Source of the DNA: Pelomonas sp047654785
GTDB taxonomy: Bacteria > Pseudomonadota > Gammaproteobacteria > Burkholderiales > Burkholderiaceae_C
Length of the DNA stretch: 64,000 nt
Direction of reading: 5' to 3'
Assembly: GCF_047654785.1 (NCBI RefSeq)
Contig: NZ_JASGKQ010000003.1
Span: 1,364,001 to 1,428,000, forward strand
Part shown: piece after piece, positions 1-7,727 of the stretch
How positions within the stretch are numbered: the stretch's first letter is position 1
How the letters are laid out: each line of letters begins with the position of its first letter
Translations under genes and position numbers: made by a program
The notes under the pieces: generated by a model
The model's database searches: none
Told to the model about the DNA's origin: nothing
Seen by the model: only the letters and a program-made list of their open reading frames with translations

Positions 1-16
1 TCAGGATGGTGTTCAT
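1..16 (-). CDS. 5' end of a leftward gene cut by the window edge
   Basis: An ATG lies on the minus strand at 16-14, and only five codons (Met-Asn-Thr-Ile-Leu) fall inside the window. It is credible because a strong Shine-Dalgarno sequence, AAGGAG, lies at 28-23 on the minus strand with a 6-nt spacer. The rest lies off the left edge, so no function can be given. It would be transcribed away from the ChaC-like gene, making 17-131 a divergent promoter region. Confidence 0.5.
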
Positions 17-131
17 GCGGGTCTCCTTGGGTCGGGCGTGTAACCGCGCCCGTGGAAAACAGGTAACCATATTACTTCGTCACGGCCCGTCCTGGGTTAC
101 GCCGCAGGTACGGCGTGCCAACATGCGGGCG

Positions 132-725
132 ATGTCCCACCCCTCCCCTGGCCTGCAGGCCACGCTGGCGCACTGGCGGGCCGGCGGCGGCGACCTGCTG
201 CTGTTCGCCTACGGCTCGCTGATCTGGCGGCCCGACCTCGAGTTCAGCGAGGCCCTGCCCGCCCGCGTGCCGGGCTGGCACCGCAGCCTGCGCATGCGCT
301 CGCGCGTGAACCGCGGCACGCCGCAGCAGCCGGGCCTGGTGCTGGCGCTGATGTCGGGCGGCAGCTGCCGCGGGCTGGTCTACCGCGTGCCGCGGGCCGA
401 CGGCGAGGCCGTGCTGCCGCTGCTGTGGGAGCGCGAGATGCCCAACGGTGGCGTCTACGAGCCGCGCTGGCTGCGCTGCGACACGCTGTGCGGCCCGCTG
501 CGCGCGCTGGCCTTCACGCTGCCGCGCCGCAGCCCGAACTGGACGGGCGCGCTGCCCGACGCCGAGCTGCTGCACATCCTGCGCCATGCGCGCGGCCGCT
601 ACGGCACGACGCTGGACTACCTGCTGCGCACCGTGCAGGGCCTGCGCGAGCACGGCATCCACGACGCCGAGCTGGAGCGCCAGGCCCGGCTGGCCGCGCG
701 GCATGGCCTGTGCGCGCCGCTCTGA
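132..725 (+). CDS. Gamma-glutamylcyclotransferase, ChaC-like
   Basis: This 197-residue protein resembles the ChaC family, which cleaves glutathione to 5-oxoproline and Cys-Gly in the cytoplasm. The glycine-rich binding-loop motif YGSL is at residues 27-30 (LLFAYGSLIWRP), and the expected acidic active-site region is WEREMPNG around residue 99, where Glu102 is the likely catalytic acid. ATG 132 is chosen because homology begins just after it; ATG 123 is possible. The longer frame back to position 6 has no family-like sequence. The stop is 27 nt before the MFS gene, so the two may be co-transcribed. Assignment is by motif only. Confidence 0.85.
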   Translation: MSHPSPGLQATLAHWRAGGGDLLLFAYGSLIWRPDLEFSEALPARVPGWHRSLRMRSRVNRGTPQQPGLVLALMSGGSCRGLVYRVPRADGEAVLPLLWEREMPNGGVYEPRWLRCDTLCGPLRALAFTLPRRSPNWTGALPDAELLHILRHARGRYGTTLDYLLRTVQGLREHGIHDAELERQARLAARHGLCAPL

Positions 726-752
726 GCCTGTTCTGACACACTACGGCCCCGC

Positions 753-2444
753 ATGGCCACCAGCCCCCAGCCCCTCCACCCCGTCCCCGACTGGGCGGAC
801 CACGAAAAGCCCACGCTGCCGGGCTCGCCCTCCATGCCCTGGCACCCGCCGTGGCGGCGCATCGCCTACGCGCTGGTGTCGCTGCTGGTGACCATCACCG
901 GCGGCTTCGGCAACGGGCTGGTCGCGGCCAACCTGCCGCTGATCCAGGGCCAGTTCGGCCTGACGCCCTCCGAGGGCGCCTGGCTGCCGGCGGCCTATGT
1001 GATGGTCAACGTGACGACCGCGCTGCTGGTGGTCAAGTGCCGGCAGCGCTTCGGCATCCGCTGGTTCGCCGAGATCGGGCTGACCATCTACGCCGTGCTG
1101 TCGCTGCTGCACCTGTACGCCGGCGGCTACCCGACGCTGCTGGCGCTGCGCGCCGCCAGCGGCCTGGCCGGCAGCGCCTGCAGCACGCTGGGCATGCTCT
1201 ACATGCTGCAGAGCCTGCCGCGCGTGCACACCGGCCGCGCGCTGGCGCTGGCGCTGGGCGCGGGCCAGCTGGCGCTGCCGCTGGCCTGGGTCGTCTCGCC
1301 CGCGCTGCTCAACCTCGGCGACGGCAGCCTGCACCACCTGCACCTGTTCGAGGCCGGGCTGGCGCTGTGCAGCCTGGCCGCGGTCGTCGTGCTGAAGCTG
1401 CCGCCGGGCATCCAGATCGCGGTGTTCGAGCCGCTGGACTTCCTCACCTTCGCGCTGGTGGCGCCCGCCGTGGCGATGGTGGTGGCCGTGCTGTCCCAGG
1501 GCTATCTGCACTGGTGGACGGACACGCCCTGGCTGGGCTGGCTGCTGGTGGCGGCGCTGCTGCTGATGACGGTGGCCATCCTGATCGAGCACCACCGCGC
1601 CAACCCGCTGATCCAGACGCGCTGGTTCGCCAACGCGGCCACGCTGCGCTTCGCGCTGGGCTGCCTGATCCTGCGCTTCCTGACGGCCGAGCAGTCGGCC
1701 GGCGCGGTCGGCCTGCTGCGCACGCTGGGCATGGGGCCGGACCAGATGCAGCCGCTGTTCGCCGTCGTGCTGGCCGGCACGGTGCTGGGCGCGCTGGCCT
1801 GCGCGGCCACCTTCTCGCCGCGCGCGACCATCCCGCAGATCCTGCTGGCGATCGCGCTGTTCGCCGCCGCCGGGCTGCTGGACCACCACCGCACCAGCCT
1901 CGACCGGCCGCAGGACTTCTTCGTCAGCCAGTTCCTGCTGGCCTTCGGCTCGGGCATGTTCCTCGGGCCGCTGCTGCTGATCGGCCTGCAGCAGGCGCTG
2001 AAAAACGGCCCGGCCTACATCATCACGTTCTCGGTGCTGTTCTCGGTCACGCAGACGATGGGCGGGCTGTTCGGCGCGGCCGTGCTGAACACCTACCAGG
2101 TCTACCGGGAGCACGAGTTCTCGGCCGCGCTGGTGGCCCGGCTGGACCGCGCCGACCCGCAGGTCGCGCAGCGCCTCGCGCAGCAGGGCGCGGCGCTGGG
2201 CGCCGTGGTGGCCGACCCGGTGCTGCGCGCCGCGCAGGGCACGGCCCAGCTCGCCCAGGCCGCGCGCCGCGAGGCCAATGTGCGCGCCTACAACGACGTC
2301 TTCATGTTCAGCGCCGTCACCGCCATCGCCTACCTGCTGTGGGCGCTGGGCCGGCGCAGCCTCGCCCTCTGGGCGCAGTGGCGGGAACAGCGCCGCTCCG
2401 CCCCGACCCCGCCCTCCCCCACCGCCACCCCCGCACGCCCATGA
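753..2444 (+). CDS. MFS transporter, DHA2 (EmrB-like) family
   Basis: This 563-residue inner-membrane protein has many hydrophobic segments after a hydrophilic N-terminal tail of about 34 residues. Its length suits the 14-helix DHA2 drug:proton antiporters. The first helix region contains GFGNGLVAANLPLIQGQFGL and the next EGAWLPAAYVMVN, both typical of EmrB relatives. It probably supplies the proton-driven pump of a tripartite exporter. Its stop overlaps the start of the HlyD-type adaptor by 4 nt (ATGA), and an outer-membrane channel follows with the same overlap, so the three are very likely one operon. The substrate cannot be read from sequence. Confidence 0.9.
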   Translation: MATSPQPLHPVPDWADHEKPTLPGSPSMPWHPPWRRIAYALVSLLVTITGGFGNGLVAANLPLIQGQFGLTPSEGAWLPAAYVMVNVTTALLVVKCRQRFGIRWFAEIGLTIYAVLSLLHLYAGGYPTLLALRAASGLAGSACSTLGMLYMLQSLPRVHTGRALALALGAGQLALPLAWVVSPALLNLGDGSLHHLHLFEAGLALCSLAAVVVLKLPPGIQIAVFEPLDFLTFALVAPAVAMVVAVLSQGYLHWWTDTPWLGWLLVAALLLMTVAILIEHHRANPLIQTRWFANAATLRFALGCLILRFLTAEQSAGAVGLLRTLGMGPDQMQPLFAVVLAGTVLGALACAATFSPRATIPQILLAIALFAAAGLLDHHRTSLDRPQDFFVSQFLLAFGSGMFLGPLLLIGLQQALKNGPAYIITFSVLFSVTQTMGGLFGAAVLNTYQVYREHEFSAALVARLDRADPQVAQRLAQQGAALGAVVADPVLRAAQGTAQLAQAARREANVRAYNDVFMFSAVTAIAYLLWALGRRSLALWAQWREQRRSAPTPPSPTATPARP

Positions 2445-3640
2445 GCACCGCGTCGCCCACCCCGCCCCCGCGCGACATCACCGAGACCGACCTGCCGCTG
2501 CCCGCCGACGGCGCCGGCAACAGCCCGCCGCCGCCCGCGCCGCCGCCACCGGCGCCCCAGGCCCCGCCCGCGCCGCCGTCCAAATACCTGAAGGCCTCGG
2601 CCACCGCCATCGCCGTGATGGCCGTGGTGGCGCTGGCCGGCGTCACGCTGATCCTGCGCGCCTGGGAGCTGGGGCCCTTCGACACCCGCGTCGAGGCCAC
2701 CGACAACGCCTATGTGCGCGGCGCGGTGACGGTGCTGTCGCCGCAGGTCAACGGCTACGTCGTCGAGGTGCTGGCGCAGGACTTCGCGCAGGTGCGCGCC
2801 GGCCAGCCGCTGGTGCGCATCGACGACCGCCTCTACGCCGCCGCCGTCGCGCAGGCCGAGGCGCAGCGCGCCAATGCGGCGGCCCAGCTCGACAACTTCG
2901 CGCAGGCGCAGGCGCAGAACCAGGCCACGCTGGCCGCCGCGCGCGCCACGCTGGCCTCGGCCGAGGGCGAGCAGGCCCGCGCCGCGGCCGAGCTGCAGCG
3001 CGTGGAGGAGCTGTCCGGGCGCGGCTCGGTGTCGCTCAACGAGCGCGACCGCGTGCGCAGCAGCCGGCGGCTGGCGGCGGCCAACGTCGAGAAGGCGCGC
3101 GCCGAGGTCCGCATCGGCGAGGAACGCATCAAGGCCACGACCGTCGGCCGCGCCGGGCTGCAGGCCCAGGTGCAGGCGGCCGACGCGCAGCTGACGCAGG
3201 CGCGCGTCAACCTCGCCAACACCGTCATCCGCGCGCCGGCCGACGGCCAGGTCAGCGAGGTGTCCGTGCGGCTGGGCCAGTACGCCAGCGCCGGCTCGCA
3301 GCTGCTGTTCCTGGTGCCGCAGCAGCACTGGGTCATCGCCAACTTCAAGGAGACGCAGACCGGCCGCATGCAGGTCGGCCAGCCCGCCGTGCTGCGCGCC
3401 GACGCGCTGCGCGGCGTGGAGCTGCGCGGCCACATCCAGCAGATCGCGCCGGCCACCGGCTCGGAGTTCAGCGTGCTGAAGGCCGACAACGCCACCGGCA
3501 ACTTCACCAAGGTCGTGCAGCGCCTGCCGGTGCGCATCGCGCTGGACCCGGGCCAGCCCGACGCGGCGCGGCTGCGGCCGGGCATGTCGATGGTGGTGCG
3601 CGTGGACACGGCCGCAGCGGCCTCGGGAGCGGCGCGATGA
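2441..3640 (+). CDS. HlyD/EmrA-family periplasmic adaptor
   Basis: This 399-residue membrane-fusion protein bridges the MFS pump and the outer-membrane factor. It has a proline-rich cytoplasmic N-terminus (about residues 28-47), one membrane helix at about 51-72, and then the adaptor core beginning TDNAYVRG near residue 87. A long alanine/glutamine-rich coiled-coil hairpin follows at about 130-260. The beta-barrel segment contains HWVIANFKETQ, and NATGNFTKVVQRLPVRI near the C-terminus is diagnostic of EmrA-like adaptors. The start overlaps the MFS stop (ATGA at 2441-2444), giving translational coupling. It resembles the adaptor at 62537-63628 but is not a close duplicate. Confidence 0.92.
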   Translation: MSTASPTPPPRDITETDLPLPADGAGNSPPPPAPPPPAPQAPPAPPSKYLKASATAIAVMAVVALAGVTLILRAWELGPFDTRVEATDNAYVRGAVTVLSPQVNGYVVEVLAQDFAQVRAGQPLVRIDDRLYAAAVAQAEAQRANAAAQLDNFAQAQAQNQATLAAARATLASAEGEQARAAAELQRVEELSGRGSVSLNERDRVRSSRRLAAANVEKARAEVRIGEERIKATTVGRAGLQAQVQAADAQLTQARVNLANTVIRAPADGQVSEVSVRLGQYASAGSQLLFLVPQQHWVIANFKETQTGRMQVGQPAVLRADALRGVELRGHIQQIAPATGSEFSVLKADNATGNFTKVVQRLPVRIALDPGQPDAARLRPGMSMVVRVDTAAAASGAAR

Positions 3641-5007
3641 GGCGGCTGCTCGGCGCGGCGGCGCTGGCGCTGTCCGGCTGCGCGCTGCCGCCGCTGCCCG
3701 AGGCGCCCGCGCCGCTGGCGCCGCCCGCCGCCTGGCAGGACAGCGCGCCCGCCGCCGCTGCCGAACTGCGCGCCGACTGGTGGCGCGGCTTCGGCGACGC
3801 GGCGCTGGACGAGCTCGTCGCCCAGGCCCTGGCCCACAACACCGACCTGCTGCTGGCCGGCGCGCGCCTGGCCGAGGCCCGCGCCGCGCTGGCCGCCAGC
3901 CGCGCCGCCGAAGGCCCGCAGCTCAACGCCGTGCTGGGCCTGCAGACCTCGCGGACGCTGCAGCCCACCGGCATCTCCGAGTCGCGCGCCGTGCAGCCGG
4001 GGCTGGCCGCGTCGTGGGAGCTGGACCTGTGGGGCCGGGAGCGCGCGCTGACCCGCACCGCCGAGCTGCGCGCCGACGCGAGCCGGGCCGAGCGCGACGG
4101 CATGGCCCTCAGCGTCGCGGCGCTGACGGTGCAGTCCTATGTGTCGCTGCGTGCCCAGCAGGCCCAGCTCGCGCTCGCGCGCCGCACGCTGGACTCGCGC
4201 GCCGAGGCGCTGCGCCTGGCCGAGGACCAGGCCCGCACCGGCTACATCTCGCAACTGCAGCTGACCCAGGCGCAGGCCGAACACGCGGCGGTCGCGCAGA
4301 CCCTGCCGGCGCTGGAGCTGGCGATCCGGCGCCAGCAGCAGGGGCTGGCCCTGCTGACCGGCCGCCCGGCCCTCGACCCACCGCTGCCGCCGGGGCGTGG
4401 TTTCGACGACCTGGCGCTGCCGCTGCCGCCCGCCGGCCTGCCCTCGGCGCTGCTGGCGCGCCGCCCCGACATCGCCCAGGCCGCCTTGCAGCTCGCCGCC
4501 AGCGATGCGACGCTGGCCGCCCGCCGCGCCGCCTTCCTGCCGCAGCTCAACCTCAGCGCCAGCGCGGGCGAGCTGTACGTCAGCGGGCTGCGCTACGACC
4601 CCGTGCACGTCTGGAGCCTGGGCGCCAGCGTGCTCGCGCCGCTGTTCGACGCGGGCCGGCTGCGGGCGCAGTTCGACGCCGCCACCGCGCAGCGCGACCA
4701 GGCCGCCCTCGCCTACCGCGGCCGCGTGCTGGCGGCGCTGGCCGAGGTGGAGAACGCGCTCGCCGGCCTGGAGCGCCTGGGCCGCCAGCGCCAGCTCGCA
4801 CAGCAGCGCCGCGACGTGCTGGCGCGCTCGCTCGGCTATGCGCACGACCGCTACCAGGCCGGCTACGCCGGCTACCTGGAGGAACTGGACGCCCAGCGCA
4901 ACCTCTATGCGCAGGACAACGAGCTGATCCGGCTGCGCCAGGCCGAGCTCGACAACCAGCTGGCGCTGGTGCGCGCGCTGGGCGGCGGCTGGCGGCGCGA
5001 GCCCTGA
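3637..5007 (+). CDS. Outer-membrane efflux lipoprotein, NodT/OprM family
   Basis: This 456-residue TolC-like channel closes the tripartite pump. A lipoprotein signal peptide ends in LSGC with Cys15 as the acylated residue. Two repeated OEP regions follow; WWRGFGDAALDELVAQAL near residue 48 and SWELDLWGRERAL are family hallmarks, and LPSALLARRPDIAQAAL begins the second repeat. The start overlaps the adaptor stop by 4 nt (ATGA at 3637-3640). It is convergent with the next gene, with only 10 nt between the stops. Confidence 0.92.
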   Translation: MRRLLGAAALALSGCALPPLPEAPAPLAPPAAWQDSAPAAAAELRADWWRGFGDAALDELVAQALAHNTDLLLAGARLAEARAALAASRAAEGPQLNAVLGLQTSRTLQPTGISESRAVQPGLAASWELDLWGRERALTRTAELRADASRAERDGMALSVAALTVQSYVSLRAQQAQLALARRTLDSRAEALRLAEDQARTGYISQLQLTQAQAEHAAVAQTLPALELAIRRQQQGLALLTGRPALDPPLPPGRGFDDLALPLPPAGLPSALLARRPDIAQAALQLAASDATLAARRAAFLPQLNLSASAGELYVSGLRYDPVHVWSLGASVLAPLFDAGRLRAQFDAATAQRDQAALAYRGRVLAALAEVENALAGLERLGRQRQLAQQRRDVLARSLGYAHDRYQAGYAGYLEELDAQRNLYAQDNELIRLRQAELDNQLALVRALGGGWRREP

Positions 5008-5017
5008 CGCCCCCGGC

Positions 5018-5611
5018 TCAGCGGCCCAGCCGCGCCGCCTCGGCCGGGGCCGCGCCGGCATGGATGCCGGGGTCGTCCACGTCGATGGGCTGGGCCGCGT
5101 AGCGCGCCACCAGCCGCCGCGTGCCCCCGTCGCCCTGCAGGGCCATCAGTTCCGAGAACAGCTCGGTGCCGAAGCCGACCGGGTCGCCCTGGATGCCGCG
5201 GTGCTGGGCGTAGCAGACGGGGTACTGCTCCAGCCCGCGCGCCACGGCCACCAGGGTGGCCGGCTGCACCTCCGGCATGTCCGCCGGCAGGATGAGCCAG
5301 CCGTCGGCGTCCCCGGTGGCGCCGACGCCGGCCACGATGGCATGGCCCATGCCCACCGGCAGCGGCCGGCCGTTGGCATCGCGCTCGGGCAGCGTCACGA
5401 CGTCGCGGGCGGCGACGAACTTGTGCGCCACGGGCGCGAGCGCGGGCGTGGCCACCACCACCACCGGCAGCTGCGTGGCAATCGCATGGCGCAGCGTGCG
5501 GGCCAGCAGGGTGTCCGCGCCAGGCTGGCCGCCCGGGTGCGAGCCCCGGCCACGGAAGCGGCTGCCCAGGCCCACGGCCAGCACGACGATGGCGGGGCGT
5601 CGTTTCGTCAT
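5018..5611 (-). CDS. MobA/MocA-like nucleotidyltransferase
   Basis: This protein of about 197 residues has the fold signature of NTP transferases related to molybdenum-cofactor guanylyl/cytidylyltransferases. VVLAVGLGSRFRG sits at the N-terminus in place of the usual LAAGxGxRxG loop, and LPADMP is the metal-binding DxP motif. GDPVGFG and a C-terminal IDVDDPG also fit. The usual lysine after the glycine-rich loop is not evident, so the nucleotide and acceptor are uncertain. Start MTKRRPAIVVLAV is chosen because upstream in-frame codons lack family sequence. No molybdoenzyme gene is adjacent. Confidence 0.75.
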   Translation of the reverse strand: MTKRRPAIVVLAVGLGSRFRGRGSHPGGQPGADTLLARTLRHAIATQLPVVVVATPALAPVAHKFVAARDVVTLPERDANGRPLPVGMGHAIVAGVGATGDADGWLILPADMPEVQPATLVAVARGLEQYPVCYAQHRGIQGDPVGFGTELFSELMALQGDGGTRRLVARYAAQPIDVDDPGIHAGAAPAEAARLGR

Positions 5612-5720
5612 CACGGGGAACCATTCTCGCGGATGCTGCGGTGCCGCAAGCATGCCCACTGCCCCGGCGTTCAAGAAGCTGGGGCGTTCACCTAGGGGAA
5701 GGTCTGCATACTTCGGCTCC

Positions 5721-6356
5721 ATGAGCAAACTGAGTGACTTCCGCAAGAGCTACGAACTGGGGGAACTGGACGAGGCCGAGGCCGCGGACGGCCCGTTCGC
5801 CCTCTTCGACCGCTGGATGGACGAGGCCATCGCGCACGACGTGTCCGAGCCCACCGCGATGACCGTGGCCACCGTCGGTGCGGACGGCCGGCCCTCCACC
5901 CGCGTCGTGCTGCTCAAGGGCAGCGACGCGCGCGGCATGGTCTGGTTCACGAACTACGAAAGCCGCAAGGGCCGCGAGCTGGCCCACAACCCCTGCGCGG
6001 CGCTGCAGTTCCACTGGGTGGAGATGGAGCGCGTGGTGCGCATCGAGGGCCGGGTGGAGAGGACCTCGGCCGAGGAGTCCGACGACTATTTCAAGAGCCG
6101 GCCGCTGGACTCGCGCCTGGGCGCCTGGGCGTCGCCGCAGAGCCAGGTGATCGGCTCGCGCGCTGTGCTGGTCGCCAACGCGGCCAAGGCCGCCGCGCAG
6201 CACGGCCTGAACCCGCCGCGGCCGCCGCACTGGGGCGGTTTCCGGCTGGTGCCGGACCGCTTCGAGTTCTGGCAGGGCCGCCGCTCGCGGCTGCACGACC
6301 GGCTGGTGTTCCGCCTGGACGGCGGCCGCTGGCTGCGCGAGCGCCTGGCGCCCTGA
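5721..6356 (+). CDS. pdxH: Pyridoxine/pyridoxamine 5'-phosphate oxidase
   Basis: This FMN enzyme oxidises pyridoxine or pyridoxamine 5'-phosphate to pyridoxal 5'-phosphate, the last step of vitamin B6 synthesis and salvage. The 211-residue length is normal. Family motifs are seen in order: SEPTAMTVATV, RPSTRVVLLKG (FMN/substrate binding), WFTNYESRKGREL, SRLGAWASPQSQ, PPHWGGFRLVP and the active-site RLHDRLVF near the C-terminus. The gene is convergent with the DUF3299 gene, stop to stop 5 nt apart. Confidence 0.97.
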   Translation: MSKLSDFRKSYELGELDEAEAADGPFALFDRWMDEAIAHDVSEPTAMTVATVGADGRPSTRVVLLKGSDARGMVWFTNYESRKGRELAHNPCAALQFHWVEMERVVRIEGRVERTSAEESDDYFKSRPLDSRLGAWASPQSQVIGSRAVLVANAAKAAAQHGLNPPRPPHWGGFRLVPDRFEFWQGRRSRLHDRLVFRLDGGRWLRERLAP

Positions 6357-6361
6357 TCGAC

Positions 6362-6844
6362 TCAGTGGACGGCCAGGCCCTCTTCCACGCGGTAGTAGAG
6401 GCCGTAGGGGTCGTCCGTCAGCACGGCCAGCTGGCCTTCCACGACGACCGGCTCCAGCGTGTAGCGCACCGGCTTTTTCGTGCGCACCTCCACCAGCCCC
6501 TCGGGGCCGGCGGGCACGCAGAACGAGCAGGTGGTGGGCACGGACGACAGCAGGAAGTGCTGCTGCCGGTCGCCCACCTCCAGCGGCATCATGAAGCCCT
6601 GCACCTTGACCGTCTTGCGGTCCAGCGCCTGCACGGCCGTGGGGAAGACCGGCACCAGCTTCTTCTTCTCGGCCTTGGCCGTGACCTGGGACAGCAGCTT
6701 CCACGACACGATGTCGGCCCGTTCCTCCAGCGGCTTGAAGGGGCTGCGCGGGTCGTGGTAGCCGGGGCCCTGGCCGAGGGCGGGCGGCGTCTGGGCAAAC
6801 GCGGCACCGGCGGCGAGCAGGGCGGCGGCGGCGAAGGATTTCAT
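6362..6844 (-). CDS. DUF3299 periplasmic protein
   Basis: This 160-residue protein has a cleavable signal peptide (about residues 1-18, ending AAFAQ) and a DUF3299 body. QGFMMPLE and the cysteine pair in TTCSFCVPAGP (Cys106, Cys109) are conserved family features and suggest a redox or metal site. DUF3299 genes often lie beside a LolD-like ATPase and an FtsX-like permease in metal-linked loci. Here those two lie just upstream on the same strand, beyond a toxin-antitoxin pair. A role in metal handling is inference; the biochemical function is unknown. Confidence 0.85.
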   Translation of the reverse strand: MKSFAAAALLAAGAAFAQTPPALGQGPGYHDPRSPFKPLEERADIVSWKLLSQVTAKAEKKKLVPVFPTAVQALDRKTVKVQGFMMPLEVGDRQQHFLLSSVPTTCSFCVPAGPEGLVEVRTKKPVRYTLEPVVVEGQLAVLTDDPYGLYYRVEEGLAVH

Positions 6845-6944
6845 GGCGGGTCGGCGTGGGGTGGCAGAACGGGCCTCGCCATTGTGCCGCCGGGCGGGCT
6901 GCGGGCCGGCATGACGGCGCAGCCCCCGAGCGCCGGCGGCCGCG

Positions 6945-7358
6945 TCAGTGAGCTGCGGCGAGCAATTCGCCGCGAGGCAGCTTGGCGGCACCGACGTCGA
7001 AGGTGACGAAACGGGTCCGGCCCAGATGTGCGGCCCGCGCGTTGAGCAGGCAATCGGCGAAATCGGCCGCCGGATGCTGAGCCCAGACGTAGAGGGCCTC
7101 CTCGAGCGTCGGCTCGTGTTCGATGACGACGCCTTTCGCCTCGAGCAGCTGCGCGAACGCGGCGGCAATCGAGGCCTTGTCGAGCTGGTAGCGGCTGCGG
7201 AGCACCCACTCGGCCTCGAGCAGTACCAGCAGCACGATGAGCACCGGCTCATCCGCAGCCGCCGCCTGCTCGACGAGGCGCCTGGCCGCCGCGAACTGCA
7301 TCTCATCGTCGCGCACGAGCAGGCGCACGAGCACGTTCGTGTCGATGGACACGCTCAT
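6945..7358 (-). CDS. PIN-domain ribonuclease toxin, VapC-type
   Basis: This 137-residue PIN protein starts SVSIDTNVLVRLLVRDDE, carrying the first catalytic aspartate of the metal-dependent RNase site; ADFADCLLNA and TFDVGAAKL carry the later acidic residues. It is the expected toxin of the AbrB/VapB antitoxin upstream. ATG 7358 is preferred because GGAAGGGG lies about 9 nt upstream. ATG 7367 is too close to it. ATG 7439, overlapping the antitoxin stop as ATGA, would add 27 residues encoded by a dispersed repeat rather than by PIN sequence. Confidence 0.85.
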   Translation of the reverse strand: MSVSIDTNVLVRLLVRDDEMQFAAARRLVEQAAAADEPVLIVLLVLLEAEWVLRSRYQLDKASIAAAFAQLLEAKGVVIEHEPTLEEALYVWAQHPAADFADCLLNARAAHLGRTRFVTFDVGAAKLPRGELLAAAH

Positions 7359-7410
7359 GGGCGGCATCCCCTTCCGGCCTGCGGCCTGTTCCCTCAGCGG
7401 GGAGCGAGCC

Positions 7411-7430
7411 GGCTTGGGGCGGCCCGGCGC
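7411..7430. repeat. Dispersed 20-bp repeat between antitoxin and toxin genes
   Basis: This 20-bp GC-rich block is identical on the same strand to 40074-40093. It lies in the gap of about 77 nt between the VapB-like stop and the preferred VapC start. The shared core resembles the tail of short GC repeats that Burkholderiales carry between genes (compare 29996-30066). Its placement explains the unusual separation of two genes that normally overlap. Confidence 0.6.
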
Positions 7431-7435
7431 GGCGC

Positions 7436-7657
7436 TCATTCCGGCAGCCGCATCTCGTCGACGCCGACAGAAGGCTGGCCGGGCCGCGTGAGCAGGCCGG
7501 CCAGGTCGGCCAGGCGCCGCGTCTTGGCGCGCATGACGACCGTGCCGTCGGACAGCATCGTGAACGCCAGCTTGTCGCCGGCCTCGAGGCCGAGGCGGTC
7601 GCGAATTTCGCGCGGGATGGTGGTTTGCCCCTTGGCGGTCAGTGTCGCGTCTGCCAT
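7436..7657 (-). CDS. AbrB/MazE-like antitoxin, VapB-type
   Basis: This 73-residue protein is a SpoVT/AbrB swapped-hairpin DNA-binding protein. ATLTAKGQTTIPREIRDRLG near the N-terminus followed by GDKLAFTMLSDGTVVMRA is the family signature. The acidic tail probably binds and neutralises the PIN toxin, and the complex would autoregulate the pair. Start ATG 7657 has AGGA 7 nt upstream. The unit lies inside what looks like a metal-transport neighbourhood, suggesting a later insertion. Confidence 0.88.
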   Translation of the reverse strand: MADATLTAKGQTTIPREIRDRLGLEAGDKLAFTMLSDGTVVMRAKTRRLADLAGLLTRPGQPSVGVDEMRLPE

Positions 7658-7727
7658 GCCGATTCCTTTCGTTTTGACGAATTGTAAGGATCGACGAATC
7701 CGGCACACGCTGGAGGGCATCCTTGCT

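Noticed and set aside
17..131. Repeated GTAACC/GGTTAC at 40-45, 63-68 and 95-100 as an operator
   Set aside because: Spacing is irregular and the regulator is unknown; it is too weak to call as a site.
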